A DNA stretch of 64,000 nt from Paenibacillus sp. 32352 (GTDB lineage Bacteria > Bacillota > Bacilli > Paenibacillales > NBRC-103111), in the NCBI RefSeq assembly GCF_002042965.1, contig NZ_MZNT01000002.1, forward strand, positions 248,001 to 312,000, in the 5' to 3' direction. A program made the translations under genes and the position numbers. This document shows, one piece after another, positions 15,397 through 25,116 of the stretch (positions within the stretch are counted from its first letter, which is position 1; each line of letters starts with the position of its first letter). The notes under the pieces were generated by a model. The model did not search any database and was not told the DNA's origin. It worked only from the letters and a program-made list of their open reading frames with translations.

Positions 15397-18117
15397 TTGA
15401 AAACTGTCATTCTTGGTTATGAAACGAATCCCGCACCGCGGGTGGCTTACGGAATCCGTAAGCTGGAAGAGGCATTGAGGCGTCACGGATATGAAGTACG
15501 GCACGAGAAGGCGCACTGGAGCTGGGATCAGTACCGCACGATGGAAGGGAATAAGATCTATATAGGCAACCGCTCCGAATCAGGATTTATTCAGCAGCTG
15601 GAAGAGCGGGACGTGCTGCTGTATCATACGAAAGCACCGGAGGGGGAAGGCTTCTATATCTCCTCCTGCCCGGGAAGCATTGTAATGATCGCCGGCGGAA
15701 GCGATTCCGGCGTATTGTACGGCTGCCTGGAGCTGGCGCGGCGTGTTCAGTCCGCCGGCAAGCTGCCGGAGGATCTCGCATTCGGTGACGCTCCCAGCTT
15801 TTCGCTCCGCGGACCGGCCATCGGGCTTCAGAAGACGACCGTCGAGCCGCCGCGCCAAACCTATGAATATCCGATAACCCCGGTTCGGTTTCCATGGTTT
15901 TATGATCGGGAGCTGTGGCTCGACTTTCTGGATATGCTGCTTGAGCAGCGCTGTAACATCATATATTTATGGAGCGGCCACCCGTTCTCGTCACTGGTCA
16001 AGCTGGATGATTATCCGGAAGCAGTTGAAGTAACGGAGGACGAATTCCGCCTTAACGTAGACACATTCCGCTGGGTGGCGGAAGAGGCAGACCGGAGAGG
16101 GATCTGGCTTGTTCTGAAGTTTTACAATATCCATATTCCTCTGCCTTTCGCGGAAAAGCATGGGTTAAAGCTTCACCAGCCAAAGCCTTTGCCTATAACG
16201 AGCGATTACTATAAAAAATCGATCGCCGCCTTCGTTCGATCTTTCCCTAATGTAGGGTTGATGGTTTGCCTTGGGGAGGCGCTGCAAGGGCAGATCTACG
16301 GAGTAGAGTGGTTTAACGAGACCATCCTTGCAGGGCTTTTGGAAGGGCTGAAGGATTCCAAAGTCAAGGAAAAGCCGCCGATCATTCTGCGTTCCCATGC
16401 GATCGAGCCGCAAAAGGTGATTGAAGCGGCGCTTCCGTTGTATCCGAATTTGTATACGGAAGCGAAGTACAATGGCGAATCCTTGACGACCTATACGCCG
16501 AGAGGAAAATGGCAGGAGATTCATAACAGGTTGGGCTCTCTCCAAACTGTTCATATCGTCAATGTGCATATATTGGCGAATCTGGAGCCGTTCCGCTACG
16601 GTGCGCCTTCCTTCATACAAAAATGCATGCAGGCGGCGAAGTATAGGTTGAAATCCAACGGGCTTCACTTGTATCCGTTATTTTTTTGGGATTGGCCCTA
16701 TTCGCCGGATGCTCCGGAAGCAGGGCAGCCGCGTCTCAGACAAATCGACCGCGATTGGATCTGGTACGCCGCCTGGTTCCGCTATGCATGGAATCCGGAT
16801 CGCGACCCGGACGCGGAAAAACAGTACTGGTCCGAGCTGCTTGGCGAGAGGTACGGCAGCCGGGAAGCGGGACTTGCGATCCTGGAGGCCTACGAGTCAT
16901 CGGGCGAATGTGCGCCTAAGCTGCTTCGGCGCTTCGGCATCACGGAAGGCAATCGCCAGACGATGAGTCTCGGGATGACGATGAGCCAGCTGACAAACCC
17001 CGAACGCCATATGCCATGGCCGGATTTATGGGAATCCCAGTCGCCTCAGGGCGAGCGGTTAGAAGAATATATCGGCAGAGAGCTTCAAGGCGAGCCGCAT
17101 GTCGGGGAGACGCCGGTTGACATTATCACCGATGCGGAGCGGCATTCGAACGATGCGCTGCAGGCTATAGAGCGGGCGCAGTCTCTGGTGGTGCAAAATA
17201 GAAGCGAGTTCGAAAGGCTGCATAACGATATCCGTGCGATTCATGAGATGGTGGGCGTTTATGCCGATAAAGTGCGCGCGGCCATGAAGGTGTTAACCTA
17301 TAAGCAGCTTGTCGCCAAGGATTATTTTCAACGCCTGGATTTGCTGGATGATGCGGCAGCCTTCCTCGAAGCAAGCTTGGAGCATTACCGGAAGCTGACG
17401 GCATTGACGGAGCAAACCTATTTGTTCGCTAACAGTATGCAAACGCCTCAACGGAAGGTTCCGATCCGCAACGGGCTTGAATTCAAGCACTGGAAGGATT
17501 GCTTGCCGGTATATGAGCTGGAGCTGGAACGCTTCCAATACCACTTGAATGAATTGAAGTCCGGGATAACACCGGAAGCCGTAAGGAACAGCAAGCAGCC
17601 GATAGCTCCCTGCAAGGAAGTACCGTTCGCACTGCACTCTGCCCATGCAGAAACATTCCGTGTGGAGAAGGGAGCGCAGGTATTCACGGACGGGGATATT
17701 CATATCGTCGGCTGCGCGGAGGAATTGAACGGATTAACGGGAATCCGCTTCAGCCAAATGGAGGCCGGATTGCACGGTATAACGGTAGATATGGAGCTGC
17801 ATCAACCGTCCAAAGTGCTTATCGGATACTTCAATTCCAAGGATCAGCAGTGGTTGCAGGTGCCTAGCCTCGAAGAAAATACACATGCCGACGATAGAGG
17901 GGGCTACACTCCGCTGCTGCGAAAGGGTCTTCGGCTGTATGCCTATCCGTCGGTCAATGTCCATGCCTTTCAATATGAGGCTGGACGGCATACGATTGAT
18001 TTTGGAAAGGGTGCCTATTTGATCCTGGGTGTTGTGCCATGGGAACAAGAAATCCGTCAACGGGATGTCGAGCACAAGAATGACGGTGTGGATACTCTGG
18101 ATTGGTTATACGAGTAA
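15397..18117 (+). CDS. Putative glycoside hydrolase, GH20/GH67/GH115-like N-terminal domain, family unassigned
   Basis: A 906-residue cytosolic protein. Residues about 1-130 look like the alpha/beta domain that precedes the barrel in GH20, GH67 and GH115 enzymes: FYISSCPGSIVMIAGGSDSG and VLYGCLELARRV are the typical ending. The next ~330 residues read as a TIM barrel (WLDFLDMLLEQRCNIIYLW, RRGIWLVLKFYNI, PNVGLMVCLGEALQG), followed by a helical region and a beta-rich C-terminus. Possible acids are Glu in CLGEALQG and in LYTEAKYNGESL. GH67 and GH115 are glucuronidases, so uronic-acid release is a guess. Start is TTG at 15397 with GGGAGG upstream. I cannot place it in a known family. Confidence 0.6.
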   Translation: MKTVILGYETNPAPRVAYGIRKLEEALRRHGYEVRHEKAHWSWDQYRTMEGNKIYIGNRSESGFIQQLEERDVLLYHTKAPEGEGFYISSCPGSIVMIAGGSDSGVLYGCLELARRVQSAGKLPEDLAFGDAPSFSLRGPAIGLQKTTVEPPRQTYEYPITPVRFPWFYDRELWLDFLDMLLEQRCNIIYLWSGHPFSSLVKLDDYPEAVEVTEDEFRLNVDTFRWVAEEADRRGIWLVLKFYNIHIPLPFAEKHGLKLHQPKPLPITSDYYKKSIAAFVRSFPNVGLMVCLGEALQGQIYGVEWFNETILAGLLEGLKDSKVKEKPPIILRSHAIEPQKVIEAALPLYPNLYTEAKYNGESLTTYTPRGKWQEIHNRLGSLQTVHIVNVHILANLEPFRYGAPSFIQKCMQAAKYRLKSNGLHLYPLFFWDWPYSPDAPEAGQPRLRQIDRDWIWYAAWFRYAWNPDRDPDAEKQYWSELLGERYGSREAGLAILEAYESSGECAPKLLRRFGITEGNRQTMSLGMTMSQLTNPERHMPWPDLWESQSPQGERLEEYIGRELQGEPHVGETPVDIITDAERHSNDALQAIERAQSLVVQNRSEFERLHNDIRAIHEMVGVYADKVRAAMKVLTYKQLVAKDYFQRLDLLDDAAAFLEASLEHYRKLTALTEQTYLFANSMQTPQRKVPIRNGLEFKHWKDCLPVYELELERFQYHLNELKSGITPEAVRNSKQPIAPCKEVPFALHSAHAETFRVEKGAQVFTDGDIHIVGCAEELNGLTGIRFSQMEAGLHGITVDMELHQPSKVLIGYFNSKDQQWLQVPSLEENTHADDRGGYTPLLRKGLRLYAYPSVNVHAFQYEAGRHTIDFGKGAYLILGVVPWEQEIRQRDVEHKNDGVDTLDWLYE

Positions 18118-18124
18118 CGAGTGA

Positions 18125-18184
18125 AGGGAGCGGGCGTCGTCCGGGAGAGTCGTTCCGGTCTGGCTTCCCCTGCTCTCTTTTTTG
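18125..18184 (+). terminator. Terminator after the 906-residue enzyme gene
   Basis: AGGGAGC (18125-18131) pairs with GCTCTCT (18172-18178) with an extended GC-rich loop, followed by a T run. It separates the GH78-GH29-906 aa unit from GH95. Confidence 0.55.
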
Positions 18185-18213
18185 CTGGAACAAAGTCCTG
18201 AAGGAGGGAACAT

Positions 18214-20607
18214 ATGAACGGGTCCGGCTCCCTATTATGGTATAAGCAGGAAGCACGCAATTGGTTCGAGGCGCTTCCGGTTGGAAACGGAAGATTCGGA
18301 GGCATGATATACGGCGGGGCCGAACGGGAGCGCATCGCGTTAAACGAGGATACGCTTTGGTCGGGAGAGCCGAAGGATACGATTCGTTACGACGCGCTGC
18401 GTCATTTGAACCCGGTGAGGGAGATGATTTTTTCCAACCGGTACGAGGAGGCGGAGGAAACGATAGAGCAGTACATGGAAGGGCAGGAGATTGCCTCCTA
18501 CTTGCCCTTGGCCGATTTGGAGCTGATTTTTGAGGATTCATCTCATGTAACCGATTATCGGCGTGAGCTGGACTTGGACCAAGGGATGGTGAAAGTTCAG
18601 TACAGGAGGAACGGAATGCTTCATACTCGTGAGGTCTTCGTCTCGGCGGTCGACCAAGTCATGGTGATTCGTTTGCATTGTGAAAGCAAAACCGTATGTA
18701 CCGCGGTTCTGAACAGCCCCTTGCAGTATACCGTTCACAAAGCAGCTCCCAACAGGATCAGGCTATCCGGCCGATGCCCTTATCATGTAAGGCCTAATAC
18801 CGTAAAGACGGCGGACCCTGTTCACTATGAAGAAGGCAGGGGCATCGGCTTCGAGCTCCAGCTGGAGGCTATTGCAGAGAAGGGCAAGGTGGAGGTAAGC
18901 GGAGGCCGAATTCATATTAGCGCCACAGGAACCGTCGTCCTGCTGCTGTCAGCAGCGACGAGCTACAACGGCTTCGACTGGGACCCTGCCCTGCAGGGCA
19001 AAGATCCGATACGAAGGTGCGAGGCATGGCTTGCGGAGGCGGAAAGACTGGGTTACGACCGGCTGAAGGAACGGCATCTGCTTGATTACTCGTCGCTTTT
19101 CGGCAGGACCTCGCTAGTGCTTGAAGGCTGTGGGGAGCAGGACGCATTGCCTGCGGACGAACGGATTCAGGCGGTTAAGAACGGAGCGGAGGACCCTGGC
19201 CTTGCGGCGCTGTTGTTTCAATACGGCAAATATTTGCTGATATCCAGCTCACGGCCCGGTACCCAGCCCGCCAATTTGCAGGGCATCTGGAACGATAAGA
19301 CACAGCCGCCCTGGTGCAGCAGCTGGACGGCGAACATCAATCTCCAGATGAATTATTGGCCTGCGGAAGCAAGCAACCTGGCCGAATGCCACCAGCCATT
19401 ATTTGAGCTGATCGAAGGCTTAAGGGTTACGGGGCGTAAGGTGGCCAGTATCCATTATGGATGCAGGGGATGGACTGCGCATCATAACATCGATTTATGG
19501 CGCACGGCAACGCCGGTAGACGGGTCGCCCAGCTGGGCGTTTTGGCCCATGGCAGGGGCATGGCTATGCGAGCATTTGTGGGAGCATTACGCCTATAGTC
19601 AGGATGAAAGCTTCTTGAAGCAGGCGTATCCCGCAATGAAAGAAGCGGCACTCTTTTGCCTGGATTGGCTGATCGAAGCGCCGGATGGCTCCCTGGTTAC
19701 GTGCCCATCCACTTCACCGGAAAACTTTTTCATTGCGGAAGATGGACAAAGAAGCAGCGTCACTCATGCGTCAACGATGGATATAGCTTTGATTCGTAAT
19801 TTGTTCTCGCGGATTATTGAAGCAAGCCGTTTGTTGGGGCGTGATACCGTACTACGCGAACAATTGGAACAAACCATACGAAGGCTGCCGCCGTTCCGAA
19901 TAGGAAAATACGGACAGCTGCAGGAGTGGAACGAGGATTATGAAGAACTGGAGCCGGGGCATCGGCATACAGCCCATTTGGTCGCACTGCACCCGCTGGA
20001 TCTGATTACACGTGAAGGGGAGCCTGAGCTGGCTCAGGCGTGCAGGCTATCCCTGGAACGACGCCTGGAGCATGGAGGCGCGCATACCGGGTGGAGCTGT
20101 GCCTGGACGGTTAGCTTCTGGGCAAGACTTGGGGAAGCGGAGCAAGCGAAGCGGTTCCTGAATGATTTGCTGGCGGGATTGCACCCCAACCTGATGAACG
20201 CTCACCGGCATCCGAAGGTGAAGCTGAACATATTTCAAATTGACGGCAATATGGCCGGAATGACCGGTATTATGGAACTGCTGCTTCAAAGTCAGGGCGA
20301 GCTGGTTCGACTCCTTCCGGCGCTTCCGTCCTCATGGAAGAAAGGCGGCGTCAAGGGAATCCGGGCGCGCGGCGGGTTTGAAATCGACATGGAATGGGAG
20401 AACGGCAAGCTGCAAAGCGCCGTCATCCGGTCCACTGCAGGCAAACCGTGTCGTTTGGCAACACGAGAGCCGGTTCAAATTATGAGGGACGGGAGAGTTG
20501 TTCCGGTTCATCGGGAGCATCCTACCCACGTTATTTTTGATACCTCTGTCGGAGGCATTTACGAAGTCATACCCTGCTTTCATGATGGGGAAATAGAATT
20601 ACACTAG
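18214..20607 (+). CDS. GH95 alpha-L-fucosidase / alpha-L-galactosidase
   Basis: A 797-residue inverting enzyme. The N-terminus is the GH95 sandwich ([33 protein letters not shown]), followed by the (alpha/alpha)6 barrel. Active-site stretches known from GH95 are present: [40 protein letters not shown] (from about residue 569), [16 protein letters not shown] and [14 protein letters not shown]95 members release 1,2-linked L-fucose or L-galactose; which one is not decidable here. ATG at 18214 follows AAGGAGGG. No signal peptide. The other GH95 in the window (36313) has FQIDGNFGGTAG, so the pair may be specialised for different sugars or linkages. Confidence 0.9.
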   Translation: MNGSGSLLWYKQEARNWFEALPVGNGRFGGMIYGGAERERIALNEDTLWSGEPKDTIRYDALRHLNPVREMIFSNRYEEAEETIEQYMEGQEIASYLPLADLELIFEDSSHVTDYRRELDLDQGMVKVQYRRNGMLHTREVFVSAVDQVMVIRLHCESKTVCTAVLNSPLQYTVHKAAPNRIRLSGRCPYHVRPNTVKTADPVHYEEGRGIGFELQLEAIAEKGKVEVSGGRIHISATGTVVLLLSAATSYNGFDWDPALQGKDPIRRCEAWLAEAERLGYDRLKERHLLDYSSLFGRTSLVLEGCGEQDALPADERIQAVKNGAEDPGLAALLFQYGKYLLISSSRPGTQPANLQGIWNDKTQPPWCSSWTANINLQMNYWPAEASNLAECHQPLFELIEGLRVTGRKVASIHYGCRGWTAHHNIDLWRTATPVDGSPSWAFWPMAGAWLCEHLWEHYAYSQDESFLKQAYPAMKEAALFCLDWLIEAPDGSLVTCPSTSPENFFIAEDGQRSSVTHASTMDIALIRNLFSRIIEASRLLGRDTVLREQLEQTIRRLPPFRIGKYGQLQEWNEDYEELEPGHRHTAHLVALHPLDLITREGEPELAQACRLSLERRLEHGGAHTGWSCAWTVSFWARLGEAEQAKRFLNDLLAGLHPNLMNAHRHPKVKLNIFQIDGNMAGMTGIMELLLQSQGELVRLLPALPSSWKKGGVKGIRARGGFEIDMEWENGKLQSAVIRSTAGKPCRLATREPVQIMRDGRVVPVHREHPTHVIFDTSVGGIYEVIPCFHDGEIELH

Positions 20608-20625
20608 ATTAGGAGGGGATTGAAC

Positions 20626-21603
20626 ATGAAGTATGTTAACATAACGAAGCAATTCATTTTTGAGGACGACCGTCCTTTTCTCAGCTGTCATGCATCGACG
20701 TTGGAGCTGCTGCCCGGTGGGGACATCATAGCCGCCTGGTTCGGAGGGACGAAGGAGAAGGCAGGGGATGTAGCGATATGGACCTCACACCGCCGGAATG
20801 GCCAATGGATGCCCCCGGTGAAGGTAGCGGACGAGGAAGACGTTCCTCATTGGAACCCGGTCTTATTCCGGAGAGCCGACGGGGTATTGTTCCTTTACTA
20901 CAAAGCGGGATACAGTATTGCGGAATGGGAGACCCGGGTGATCCGATCTTTGGATAACGGACTTACCTGGAGCGCTCCTGTGCCTCTGGTTGAAGGAGAT
21001 AAAGGGGGAAGAGGCCCCGTCAAAAATAAACCTATTGTCCTGTATGATGGGGTGATTGCGGCCCCCGCCTCTCTGGAGCCCGACTGGGACTGCTTTGTGG
21101 ATCTCTCATATGATGGAGGAGAAACCTGGAAACGCAGCGCAACGGTTCCCTTGGATCACGCCGCTTTGCGGGGGAAAGGCATCATTCAGCCTGCACTATG
21201 GGAATCGTCGCCAGGGAATGTCCACATGTATACGCGCAGCACGGAAGGAGCTATTTACCGCAGCGACTCGCAGGACGGCGGTATAACATGGTGCGAGGCC
21301 TATCCTACGGAATTGCCGAACAATAACAGCGGTATCGATTTGGTCCGGATGGATCAAGGCATCCTTGCCCTCGTATACAATCCGGTCCGTACGGAGGAAG
21401 GAAAGAAGAAAGGGCCGAGGACGCCGCTCGTACTGCGATTATCGGAGGATAACGGGAAGACATGGGGAGATGAACTGCTGCTGGATGCGGGAATCAGTCA
21501 ATATTCCTACCCTGCCATTATTGCCAGCGGGAACGACCTAATGATTACTTACACATGGAGGAGAGAACGGATTGCCTTTTATCATCTTACGGTGAAATAT
21601 TAA
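20626..21603 (+). CDS. Sialidase-like beta-propeller hydrolase (BNR/Asp-box family)
   Basis: A 325-residue six-bladed propeller. Asp-box repeats of the form SxDxGxTW appear as RSLDNGLTW, LSYDGGETW, SQDGGITW and LSEDNGKTW. HASTLELLPGGDIIAAWFGGT is the usual opening of the cytosolic or bacterial BNR_2 sialidase-like group. Members hydrolyse 2-keto-3-deoxy sugar acids (sialic acid, Kdn, Kdo or Dha) or other exo-linked sugars. The start at 20626 (MKYVNI) is preferred over a TTG six bases earlier because AGGAGGGG sits the right distance upstream. It follows GH95 by 18 bases. No signal peptide, so the substrate is an imported oligosaccharide. The sugar is not determinable. Confidence 0.78.
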   Translation: MKYVNITKQFIFEDDRPFLSCHASTLELLPGGDIIAAWFGGTKEKAGDVAIWTSHRRNGQWMPPVKVADEEDVPHWNPVLFRRADGVLFLYYKAGYSIAEWETRVIRSLDNGLTWSAPVPLVEGDKGGRGPVKNKPIVLYDGVIAAPASLEPDWDCFVDLSYDGGETWKRSATVPLDHAALRGKGIIQPALWESSPGNVHMYTRSTEGAIYRSDSQDGGITWCEAYPTELPNNNSGIDLVRMDQGILALVYNPVRTEEGKKKGPRTPLVLRLSEDNGKTWGDELLLDAGISQYSYPAIIASGNDLMITYTWRRERIAFYHLTVKY

Positions 21604-21725
21604 GTGTAATCGCCCTATAGTTTGAGCAGATAAACACCACTCATCTATCATGGAAATTTAATATACTAAATTATGGAATAAAGCTTCACGTGTTGTCATT
21701 ATTCGTAAGGAACGGAGGAAAGTCC

Positions 21726-23879
21726 ATGCCAACAGGAAGCCTCTGGGATGAGGAATTGCGGGCGGGGAAGAAAGCGCTTCGTACGCTCCCGGGTGCACTT
21801 TTGTTAGGTTCCACCGGAGCACGGTTATGGGCCGATTATGTGGATTCCATGCCCGGATTCTCGGGAAGATTCGACTTTATTCACAAGGTGAACCTTCCGT
21901 TACTATTCACAGTAACTAACAATCAAGGGGTCAGCTTTGAACCATGCCGCACCGAGTGGTTTCCAAGTTATTTGTCCGTGGAATATAACGGAAGCCGGAT
22001 CGCATTTACGGATAGGAAATTCATTTCCTGGAACGATTGTGCGGTATCCTGCCAAACCTGGACCAATCGGAGCGGAGAAGATCTCGTCTTGAGTCTGCAA
22101 ACCTACAACGATTGCTTCACCAATCAGGACGAGAATACGTTGTATGGCGAATTTCTCATGGAGCATTACAGCTTCGATATTGCAGGAGTGGTCGCCGTAA
22201 GCGATCCGGCCCTACTGGAGGAAGTACGTTTGAAGCCCGGGGAGTCAAGGCAGTTCGTCATCGCTGCCGCGTTCGGAATAAAAGGACAAGATCCTCCGGA
22301 GCAGCTGAGAGAGCGGGCGGCAGGTTATGCGGAGTCGGGCCATACGGTCGATCAAGTGGTAGAAGATCAAAGAAGAGACTACCAGATTTGGTTTGATAAA
22401 GCTCCGACCTTTTATTGCAGCGATCCGCTGCTGAATCGAACATGGAAGTACCGCTGGTTTTTGCTGCGGCATAATTTGGCCGATCCGAAGTATGGACATT
22501 TGTCGCACCCTTTATTTTATGAAGGCAGATCGCATAAAAAAAGCAAGAAGCCGTTCAGCAAAGGGGGATGGGAGTTCAGCAAGCTGATCAACCTGTCCGT
22601 ACCCCTCCATCTTATGGATGCCCGATGGTATCATGATCCGGTTTATTGCGAGGGCGTATTGCAGAATATGAAGGAGGGGATGAATGAGGACGGGATGTTC
22701 AGCTGCATGACGGTGGATACGATCATGCATTCGTTTGCCAACTTTTCCTGCTGGGCTGCCTATAAGCTGTATCTGATTCATCAGGACCGTCCATTTATGA
22801 CGCAGCTGCTTCCGGCGCTGAAAATGCAAATCGACTCATGGAAACGTATACATGGCAGTGAGAACGATGAATTAATGATCGAACATAAGCATACCCGGAC
22901 GGGAAAGGAATATCAGCCAAGCTACTGGTATTTCCATCAATATCCGAAAAATCCGAAGGATAAAGCGACCTATACCCATTTGAAAAGAGTGGATCGCGCG
23001 GTATATCACTATTTGAATACAATGGGAGTAGCCAAATTATGTGAACTTTTAGGTGATGAGGAGGCTGCTTCGTACTACAAGCTGGCAGAGGATATTAAAC
23101 GGGATATTATTGATAAAATGTGGGATGAAGCCTCGCAGTACTTTTATGATCTTCATTACCAAACCGATGAGAAGGCGCTGGTAAAAAATATTGTCGGCAT
23201 TTATCCCGGCTGGGCCGAAATGATCGATGACAGCTTTAATGGCATGATCGAGCATCTATTGAATGATCAGGAGTTTCACACCCGCTGTCCGTTTCCTTCC
23301 GTAGCGATGGATTGCCCGGCATACTCCAAAGAAGGCGGATGGATGGGGCATTTTGTGAAGGGTCGCAACGGCTGCGTATGGGATGGGCCGACGTGGCCGT
23401 ATACCAACTCCATTGCTTTGGATGCGCTTGCAAAGGAGAGCAAGAGAAGAAATCATCAGTTTGACAGCCAATTTGCTTCCTATTTCCGTGAATATTCGTT
23501 TCTTCATTTTATGCAAAGAGACTTGAATCAGCCTGGTCTTGTAGAGCATTACAACAGCGAGACAGGCGAGCCTTTAAGCGATGAACAGGAATACAATCAT
23601 TCATATTACATCGATCTGCTGATCTCGCATGTGGCCGGATTGGTAGTAGAACAAGACCGGATCATGCTGGATCCGCTGGATGTCGGACTGGACTATTTTT
23701 GTCTGGACCGGATCAAGGCCGCAGGGATGGATATCCGAATCACATACAGAAAGCCGCATTTATCGCAAGAAGGGCTGGAGGATATCGACGAAGGATATCG
23801 TGTGTATGTTAACGGCCGGCTGATATTCAACAGTCCGACGTTAGCGAGGGCTGAGCTGGATATCCGGGAATATCAGTAA
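21726..23879 (+). CDS. (Alpha/alpha)6-barrel glycoside hydrolase, MGH1/GH63-like
   Basis: A 717-residue cytosolic protein with an N-terminal beta domain (to about residue 215) and a helical barrel. NGCVWDGPTWPYTNSIALDAL, YNHSYYIDLLISHVAGL and TYTHLKRVDRAVYHYLNTMGVAKL are the patterns of the mannosylglycerate-hydrolase/GH63-like clan, where WDGPxWP holds an active-site acid. Family and substrate are uncertain. ATG at 21726 follows GGAACGGAGGAAAG; a longer frame back to 21690 has no ribosome binding site. It sits between two sialidase-like genes, suggesting the three act on one branch of the substrate. The 122-base gap upstream is AT-rich and could carry a promoter. Confidence 0.68.
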   Translation: MPTGSLWDEELRAGKKALRTLPGALLLGSTGARLWADYVDSMPGFSGRFDFIHKVNLPLLFTVTNNQGVSFEPCRTEWFPSYLSVEYNGSRIAFTDRKFISWNDCAVSCQTWTNRSGEDLVLSLQTYNDCFTNQDENTLYGEFLMEHYSFDIAGVVAVSDPALLEEVRLKPGESRQFVIAAAFGIKGQDPPEQLRERAAGYAESGHTVDQVVEDQRRDYQIWFDKAPTFYCSDPLLNRTWKYRWFLLRHNLADPKYGHLSHPLFYEGRSHKKSKKPFSKGGWEFSKLINLSVPLHLMDARWYHDPVYCEGVLQNMKEGMNEDGMFSCMTVDTIMHSFANFSCWAAYKLYLIHQDRPFMTQLLPALKMQIDSWKRIHGSENDELMIEHKHTRTGKEYQPSYWYFHQYPKNPKDKATYTHLKRVDRAVYHYLNTMGVAKLCELLGDEEAASYYKLAEDIKRDIIDKMWDEASQYFYDLHYQTDEKALVKNIVGIYPGWAEMIDDSFNGMIEHLLNDQEFHTRCPFPSVAMDCPAYSKEGGWMGHFVKGRNGCVWDGPTWPYTNSIALDALAKESKRRNHQFDSQFASYFREYSFLHFMQRDLNQPGLVEHYNSETGEPLSDEQEYNHSYYIDLLISHVAGLVVEQDRIMLDPLDVGLDYFCLDRIKAAGMDIRITYRKPHLSQEGLEDIDEGYRVYVNGRLIFNSPTLARAELDIREYQ

Positions 23880-23916
23880 CTCTACCGTACGGAAAACAAC
23901 TATCTAGGAGGAATGT

Positions 23917-24987
23917 ATGCTAATGACCCGATTTAATGGTGTGGTCTCCCGCTCGGAGACGGATCCTGCCGTGTTGGAGGCATTTCTCCCCATATTGCAC
24001 CCTAACGACAGTCACGCCGCCAATTTATTGGAGCTGGACAATGGCGATCTGCTCTGCGTCTGGTTTAACGGCAGCGGGGAGGGGAATCCGGATACGAATA
24101 TTGTCATGTCCAGGCTTGCTGCAGGCTCTGCTGTTTGGAGTGAACCGATGCAATTATCGAACGACCCTGAGCGTTCGGAGCAAAACCCGGTCCTCTTTCA
24201 GGCACCGGACGGCAACCTATGGCTGTTCCATACCTCGAATGAGCCGCATAACCAAAAAACGTCGCGAGTCCTCTGCCGGATATCGGAAGACCGGGGCTAT
24301 ACGTGGGGACCAAGCGAGGTCTTGTTCGACGGCATGGGCATCTTCCTGAGACAGGCAATGGTCGTGCTGTCCAACGGCGATTGGCTGCTTCCGGCCTACT
24401 ATTGCAAGCTGGACGGACATTACAGCGTCGTACAAATCAGCTCGGATCAGGGGAAAACATGGACCGAATATCCGGTTGCCGACAGTGTTCACAGAGTTCA
24501 AATGAGTGTGGCCGAGTTGAAGGAAGGCAGTCTGTTTGCTGTATTCCGCAGCCGCCAGGCCGACCGGATTTATACCAGCCAGTCGGACGATTATGGGAAG
24601 ACCTGGACGCCTCCGGTGAGGAGCGCATTGGCCAATAATAATTCGTCGATTCAATTGACCAAGCTGCAGAACGGCCATTTGGCTCTGGTCTTCAACGATT
24701 CGACGATGGAGCGGGATCAGTTCCGCTGGGTCAGCAGCAAGGGGACGTTCCGTAGAAAGCCGCTGCGGACTCCGTTAACTCTAGCGATTTCGGAGGATAA
24801 TGGACAAACATGGCCGCGTTACCGCAATGTACAAATGGCCGATTTGGAATATAAGGAGTCGGAGATCGGCTACTCTTATCCGAGCATTACGTCGACCCGA
24901 GATGGTAAAATACATATCGCTTTTTCCTATTTGCGCAAGGGAATCAAATATGTCTGTATCGATGAAGACTGGGTGCATAAAGGTTAG
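23917..24987 (+). CDS. Sialidase-like beta-propeller hydrolase (BNR/Asp-box family), second copy
   Basis: A 356-residue six-bladed propeller distinct from the one at 20626. Asp-boxes: RISEDRGYTW, ISSDQGKTW, SQSDDYGKTW and ISEDNGQTW. NPVLFQAPDGNLWLFHTS and PILHPNDSHAANLLELDNGDLLCVWF are family-typical. Compared with its paralogue it has an extra loop (FRWVSSKGTFRRKPLRTPL), so it may accept a bulkier or different keto-sugar. Start at 23917 with AGGAGG upstream; the ATG at 23923 is an alternative. It ends a run that is closed by the strong terminator at 25026. No signal peptide. Confidence 0.76.
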   Translation: MLMTRFNGVVSRSETDPAVLEAFLPILHPNDSHAANLLELDNGDLLCVWFNGSGEGNPDTNIVMSRLAAGSAVWSEPMQLSNDPERSEQNPVLFQAPDGNLWLFHTSNEPHNQKTSRVLCRISEDRGYTWGPSEVLFDGMGIFLRQAMVVLSNGDWLLPAYYCKLDGHYSVVQISSDQGKTWTEYPVADSVHRVQMSVAELKEGSLFAVFRSRQADRIYTSQSDDYGKTWTPPVRSALANNNSSIQLTKLQNGHLALVFNDSTMERDQFRWVSSKGTFRRKPLRTPLTLAISEDNGQTWPRYRNVQMADLEYKESEIGYSYPSITSTRDGKIHIAFSYLRKGIKYVCIDEDWVHKG

Positions 24988-25025
24988 CTGTTAATGAACG
25001 GCAGGCAGCATCCGTGCTTAAGCGT

Positions 25026-25067
25026 TTGTTCAAAAAGCTTCGTCGTAAGAGGGGGCTTTTTGAACAA
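25026..25067. terminator. Strong terminator after the second sialidase-like gene
   Basis: TTGTTCAAAAAGC (25026-25038) and GCTTTTTGAACAA (25055-25067) are perfect 13-base inverted repeats with a 16-base loop. The T-rich arm makes it an efficient intrinsic terminator, usable in both directions, and isolates the regulator gene that follows. Confidence 0.8.
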
Positions 25068-25116
25068 CCTCTGAATAAGGTTTGGAAGTAAAAATCATGT
25101 ACCTGGGGTGATGGTC

